Shown here piece by piece: positions 7,501 to 10,368 of a stretch of DNA of 10,368 bases (position 1 is the first letter of the stretch; every line of letters begins with the position of its first letter). This DNA is from Candidatus Brocadiaceae bacterium (lineage in GTDB: Bacteria > Planctomycetota > Brocadiia > Brocadiales > Brocadiaceae), in the NCBI GenBank assembly GCA_024653795.1, contig JANLHY010000612.1, positions 1 through 10,368 on the forward strand. Direction: 5' to 3'. The translations under genes and the position numbers were made by a program. The notes under the pieces were generated by a model. That model worked only from the letters and a program-made list of their open reading frames with translations, was not told where the DNA came from and ran no database searches.

Positions 7501-7734
7501 ATACAGGCCGCAGAGATACGACTCAAACCTATCTTAATGACTTCTTTGACTACGATATTCGCCCTTTTACCCATGGCGATTGGTATTGGAAGTTCAGGTG
7601 GAGCAAATATCCCCTTAGCACGTTCAATTATCGGTGGAGTAGTGGGGGCTGTAATACTCAATGTAATGGTTGTGCCTTGTCTCTATACAATTTTTGGCAG
7701 AAACAGGAATAGGGGAAATATATATGCCCAATAA
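4546..7734 (+). CDS. RND-family efflux permease (AcrB/HAE-like)
   Basis: Proton-driven inner-membrane trimer that takes substrate from the periplasm or membrane and passes it to the outer-membrane channel. The 1062 residues match AcrB size. TM1 is near 10-30, and the first periplasmic porter domain (about 31-338) carries a FYPGMPAVVMERDI motif and LPPGTIPP. TM2-TM6 lie near 340-496, and TM7 near 533-550. The second porter half is about 552-890, and TM8-TM12 about 896-1050. TM4 reads GVLVDQSIVVLDN: Asp407 is retained but AcrB's second aspartate is Gln408. TM10 reads GMVVEYSVLLVDFA, with Glu962 where AcrB has Lys940. Arg992 and Thr999 (RLKPILMTS) match AcrB Arg971 and Thr978. It lacks the CzcA signature DFGxxxDGAVxxxEN, so it is not a classical heavy-metal pump. 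The ATG is 1 bp after the anti-sigma stop with no Shine-Dalgarno, implying coupled translation. Substrate unknown. Confidence 0.95.
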   Translation: MGLVKTALKNPYLVIVMALAILVLGVSSFIRLPADLLPIFKTPAVQIITFYPGMPAVVMERDIMSRLERWTGQSVGIEHQEGKSMVGVSVVKNFFREDIDPNTAMSQVTSLAMSDLYYLPPGTIPPMVMPFDPTASIPLCLLSISSPTMSEKELYDVAYFELRNRLQSISGVIAPAVYGGVLRRILAYVDRDELEARGLSPMDVVNALKRSNLMIPTGNAKFGMLDYQINSNAMVTEVAELNDVPIKVEKGATVFLRDVASAQDSYQIQTNIVRVNGKRQVYIPIYRQPGANTIQIVNEVRESSGRILQRLQEMDPRAKDLRMAVVMDQSVSVKNSINQLKYAGIFGAILAAIVVWVFLSHIRLTMIILLSLPLSLLAAFIGLYFSGNAINSMTLGGLALAVGVLVDQSIVVLDNTSRHLRMEGKSPMQAALDGATEVAGPVLISTITFVVVFFPIVYLSGMAKFLFTPLALAAIFTIVASYVIAMTVVPACCAKFLRKTSIQKNTSMLETTNKGFVFSFQNKLLRTVLQKKPLVLFIVFLLFLVSLFLFKRTGTELFPQVDAGQFMLLVRAPSGARIEESEKLMKKVEKEIQDVMGESDPEGNKPQSDLQMMISNIGVLMDWPAAYTPNTGPMDSFILVQMKEVARNGTFSYVNILRKRLREKFPGVEFAFDTGGMLTAALNFGLPSPINIQVAGSRLETSYEIAEAIVKEVKKVQGAADVRIAQRLDYPAIDIEVDRVKAAHLGISQEDIVKNIVTALNSSINFDPGFWIDHLSGNHYFIGAQYLEDDIRSLQTLENIPITSSDTMKATVLKNVATFRRTTAPAVVNHLNITRVIDVYANVSGRDVGSVAAEIEKRLERSEKLQTLMAKYKQKGYTYHIRGEVQSMKESFRQFGAGLVIAIILVYLVMVVPFRSFRDPFIILCSVPLGFIGVAFMLYFTNTNMNIQSFMGIIMMVGMVVEYSVLLVDFANKLQERGLVKEEAIIQAAEIRLKPILMTSLTTIFALLPMAIGIGSSGGANIPLARSIIGGVVGAVILNVMVVPCLYTIFGRNRNRGNIYAQ

Positions 7735-8947
7735 GAAAGCAAAGACCATGAAAATGATAGTAATAGTTATCAGTGGAATACTCATATTCCTTGCAGGAGG
7801 TATAACTGCAATCTTTTTTTCCCCTGGTGACAGTCAACGAGAAACTACGGAACAAATAAACGTCTCCGGCGATAACTCAACGGAAATCCCTCATGTGGTT
7901 GTTCAAAATCCGGTACGACAGACAATATATGATAAGGTTCTTTTGCCTGGTGATATATTACCATGGGGGCAAGCCACCTTATTCGCAAAGGTCTCCGGCT
8001 ATCTTGAAGAGATTCTGTATGATAAGGGCGACTGGGTACAGAAAGGAGATGTAATTGCAAGGATAGCTCTTCCTGAACTTGAAAACGAACTGAAAATACA
8101 AGAGGCAGAATTGGCACAGTGCAAGGCGGACATAGAACGCGCTCAATCAGAAGTTACGTTAAGAGAGATTATTTATAATCGTCTGGCAAAGGTCCAGGCC
8201 GAAAGCAAGGATTTGGTGCCGGAAGAACATGTTGATGAGGCAAAGGGACAGTTGGAAGTAGCAAAGGCAGAACTTGCCCTGGTAAAAAGCCGAGGCGATG
8301 TTGTATTAACCAGGATAGAAAAGACAAAGACACTTCTGGGCTATACTACAATAAAGGCCCCGTTTTCGGGTGTGATTACGAATCGATGGGTTGATCCTGG
8401 CGCCCTCATTCAGGCGGCAACGACATCACAAGATAAGGCAGCTTCAATCGTACATATTATGGACATGAATACCTTAAGAGTTCAGGTTCATGTGCCGGAG
8501 CCGGACACTCCTTTTATCGAGACCGGGAAAAAGGCAACATTGACTGTTAACGAGCTACCGGGAAAAATCTTCGATGCATCTGTCTCTCGTTATTCATGGG
8601 CGCTCGAACGAAATACGCGGACGATGCTGGTCGAGATAGACGTTTCCAATGCCGAACATATCTTGCGGCCCGGTATGTTTGCAAAGGCGACCATTCATCT
8701 CAAAGCGCATGAAGACGTCCTGACAATTCCGGCAGAGTCCCTTATTACGGAAAGCGATAAGGCATATATCTATGTAGCTGATGACAATAATACGGTAAGA
8801 AAAGTACCCGTTAAAACGGGTATAGATGACGGAATTATCGTAGAAATCTTAGATGGTTTACAGGAAAGCGATAAGGTAATAGTAGCAGGAAAACATTTAG
8901 TAACTGAGGGAGATACCGTTATCACCTCAGAATCAAACGTAATGTAA
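7724..8947 (+). CDS. RND efflux membrane-fusion (periplasmic adaptor) protein
   Basis: Adaptor of the HlyD/AcrA family, linking the permease to the outer-membrane channel. The 407-residue form begins at ATG 7724, preceded by GGGG with an 8-nt spacer. An ATG at 7670 would extend it by 18 residues inside the permease gene but would put a non-typical sequence ahead of the membrane anchor. A membrane segment spans about 11-32 with no lipobox. The lipoyl half-motifs are KVSGYLEEILYDKGDWVQKGD (89-109, partly quoted) and TTIKAPFSGVITNRWVDPG (208-226). An alpha-helical hairpin with coiled-coil character lies between (about 116-205). A beta-barrel domain (about 249-328) ends with LRPGMFAKATI, and the membrane-proximal domain follows (about 329-400). 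The gene overlaps the permease by 11 bp. Permease-before-adaptor order is less usual than adaptor-first. Confidence 0.93.
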   Translation: MPNKKAKTMKMIVIVISGILIFLAGGITAIFFSPGDSQRETTEQINVSGDNSTEIPHVVVQNPVRQTIYDKVLLPGDILPWGQATLFAKVSGYLEEILYDKGDWVQKGDVIARIALPELENELKIQEAELAQCKADIERAQSEVTLREIIYNRLAKVQAESKDLVPEEHVDEAKGQLEVAKAELALVKSRGDVVLTRIEKTKTLLGYTTIKAPFSGVITNRWVDPGALIQAATTSQDKAASIVHIMDMNTLRVQVHVPEPDTPFIETGKKATLTVNELPGKIFDASVSRYSWALERNTRTMLVEIDVSNAEHILRPGMFAKATIHLKAHEDVLTIPAESLITESDKAYIYVADDNNTVRKVPVKTGIDDGIIVEILDGLQESDKVIVAGKHLVTEGDTVITSESNVM

Positions 8948-8981
8948 TTATCATTACCGTTTTCATATAAAAAGGTCTTAA

Positions 8982-10368
8982 ATGAGTTTACATAGTATTG
9001 TCTTAATTACAACATGTATCATATCAATATTATCCGGGTGTGCCTCTCATCCTAAAACGTGGGATGCAACATGGTTAAAGGTCCCATCACAATACATGCC
9101 TCCAGATGAACTCTTAAAGGAAGACGATGTTTCTCCTGGTAAGGGAAATGACTCCGAGAAATATCCCATAGACCTGACAACTGTTCTAAAACTTGCCGGC
9201 GCACAACCCCTTGAGCTGTCCCTTGTTCGGGAAAAGGTTCACGATGCTTACGCAGAGGTTCTATTATCGAAAGAGAAATTTATTCCGAACATCATGCCTG
9301 GGATTAAGTTTTTCAGACATGAAGGGGAGATTCAGGATACAGGCGGAACGTTTTTAGAGACAGATAAACAGTTTGTATCTCCCAGGATGAATTTAAACCT
9401 GGAGCTCAGCCTTGGTGAAGCAGTATTTTCAGCCCTTGCGGCTCAACAACGATACCGTGCAAGCAAAGCTTCTTTGGAGACAGTTACGCAAAATATGAAA
9501 TTAAAATCAGCCTTAGCGTATTTTGACCTTTTACAATCACAAGCAGAAGTAGCGATTGCAGAAGAAGCCCTAAAAATATCAGAAACGCTTGTCAGAGAAA
9601 CAGAAGATGCCCTTAAATATGGAAAAGGTTTTAAAGGAGATGTCTTACGGGCAAAGGCACAATTATCAAGTGAACGGCTATCGCTTACAAAAGCAAAAGA
9701 GGCGCAGAGAATATCATCAGTAAAACTTGCCGCCATCCTGAGGCTTGATCAGAAGATTGAGCTTTATGCTATTGATCGGGTAATAACTCCAATCTATCTC
9801 TTGTCTAAAGAAATTACGATAGAAGAATTTATGCAGACCGCCATTCATCGGCGACCAGAGTTACGAGAGGCATTGGCGATACTCGAAGCAAACAAAACAG
9901 AAAAAACTGCTTCGTTCTGGGGGCCTATAATACCATCATTTCAAGCCGATTTAGGCGCGGGTGGTTTGGGGCAAAACATTGATCATCTCAGCGGTACCGA
10001 GGCATATAATGTTTCGTTAGGGTGGACAATAGGTTCAGGCGGGCTTTTTTACAAAGGGCGCAGGGAAAAGGCCGATGCCAGATATCGTTCATCCGATATA
10101 CAATTGGCAAAGATACAGCAGGATATTATACAAGAGATAATCGTTGCCCATACTCAGGTAAATGCCAGGCAGGAACAAATAACGATTGCAAAACAAGGTG
10201 TCATGGATGCGGAGGAATCTCTAAAGCTTAATCAGAGTCGACTGAAACACGGCATGGGATTGCCCCTTGAGGTGCTTCAAGCAGAAACGGCATTTATCCA
10301 GGCAAGAAAAGATTATATTTCATCAATTACCGATTATAACAAGGCACAATACACCCTTTTTGTAAGTG
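8982..10368 (+). CDS. TolC/OprM-type outer-membrane efflux lipoprotein, 3' end cut by the window
   Basis: Outer-membrane channel of the pump; 462 codons are visible and the frame is still open at the window edge. The ATG at 8982 has AAAGG six bases upstream and lies 34 bp after the adaptor stop. Residues 1-20 form a lipoprotein signal ending LSGC, so Cys20 would be lipidated, as in OprM-type factors. Two outer-membrane efflux repeats follow. The first (about 65-260) includes helices LVREKVHDAYAEVLLS and LAYFDLLQSQAEVAIAEEAL and a YGKGFKGDVLRAKAQL segment. The second (about 280 onward) includes RRPELREALAILEAN, beta-barrel-like SLGWTIGSGGLF, and the repeat-equivalent KHGMGLPLEVLQAETAF near the end. 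The GxxxxxDVLRAxxQL and GxGxPLEVLQAExAF stretches are the matching parts of the internal duplication. A complete protein should need only a few dozen more residues. Confidence 0.92.
   Translation, partial: MSLHSIVLITTCIISILSGCASHPKTWDATWLKVPSQYMPPDELLKEDDVSPGKGNDSEKYPIDLTTVLKLAGAQPLELSLVREKVHDAYAEVLLSKEKFIPNIMPGIKFFRHEGEIQDTGGTFLETDKQFVSPRMNLNLELSLGEAVFSALAAQQRYRASKASLETVTQNMKLKSALAYFDLLQSQAEVAIAEEALKISETLVRETEDALKYGKGFKGDVLRAKAQLSSERLSLTKAKEAQRISSVKLAAILRLDQKIELYAIDRVITPIYLLSKEITIEEFMQTAIHRRPELREALAILEANKTEKTASFWGPIIPSFQADLGAGGLGQNIDHLSGTEAYNVSLGWTIGSGGLFYKGRREKADARYRSSDIQLAKIQQDIIQEIIVAHTQVNARQEQITIAKQGVMDAEESLKLNQSRLKHGMGLPLEVLQAETAFIQARKDYISSITDYNKAQYTLFVS

Noticed and set aside
4546..7734. 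Heavy-metal (CzcA/CusA-type) efflux assignment suggested by the sigma/anti-sigma context
   Set aside because: TM4 lacks the DFGxxxDGAVxxxEN signature and also differs from the CusA type. The sequence is closer to HAE-like pumps, so no metal substrate is claimed.
1..10368. CRISPR array, tRNA or rRNA genes
   Set aside because: No regularly spaced direct repeats, cloverleaf-like sequence or rRNA-like conserved blocks were seen on either strand.

Overview
The window most resembles a Gram-negative, moderately AT-rich bacterial chromosome. An anammox-type planctomycete (the Brocadia/Kuenenia group) is my best guess. It rests on three things: the extragenic repeat style, the ECF sigma plus zinc-finger anti-sigma pair, and the RND pump sub-type. 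No single marker gene proves it.

Left part (1-1669): an accessory, gene-poor stretch. It holds a MITE/REP-like inverted-repeat element (242-394), a minus-strand orphan polytopic membrane protein (545-1225), and the decayed N-terminus of an IS1380-like transposase (1272-1523) with an in-frame stop and a missing C-terminus.

Middle (1670-3123): hemC (porphobilinogen deaminase, haem/tetrapyrrole synthesis) on the minus strand. It uses a TTG start and has a very good sigma-70 promoter about 170 bp upstream. The inferred leader is about 160 nt long and carries a perfect 11-bp inverted repeat. The rest of the 494-bp gap upstream of the sigma gene shows no gene.

Right part (3124-10368): a compact plus-strand operon. 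The order is ECF sigma factor, overlapping membrane anti-sigma factor, RND permease (1 bp gap), membrane-fusion protein (11 bp overlap with the permease), then an outer-membrane TolC/OprM-type lipoprotein that runs off the window end. The products would form a complete tripartite envelope efflux pump with its own regulatory pair: the anti-sigma would sense something at or outside the inner membrane and release the sigma factor to transcribe the pump. The layout parallels sigma/anti-sigma-controlled metal efflux operons such as cnrYXH-CBAT, but the permease is not a classical heavy-metal RND and has unusual proton-relay residues. The substrate cannot be read from the sequence.
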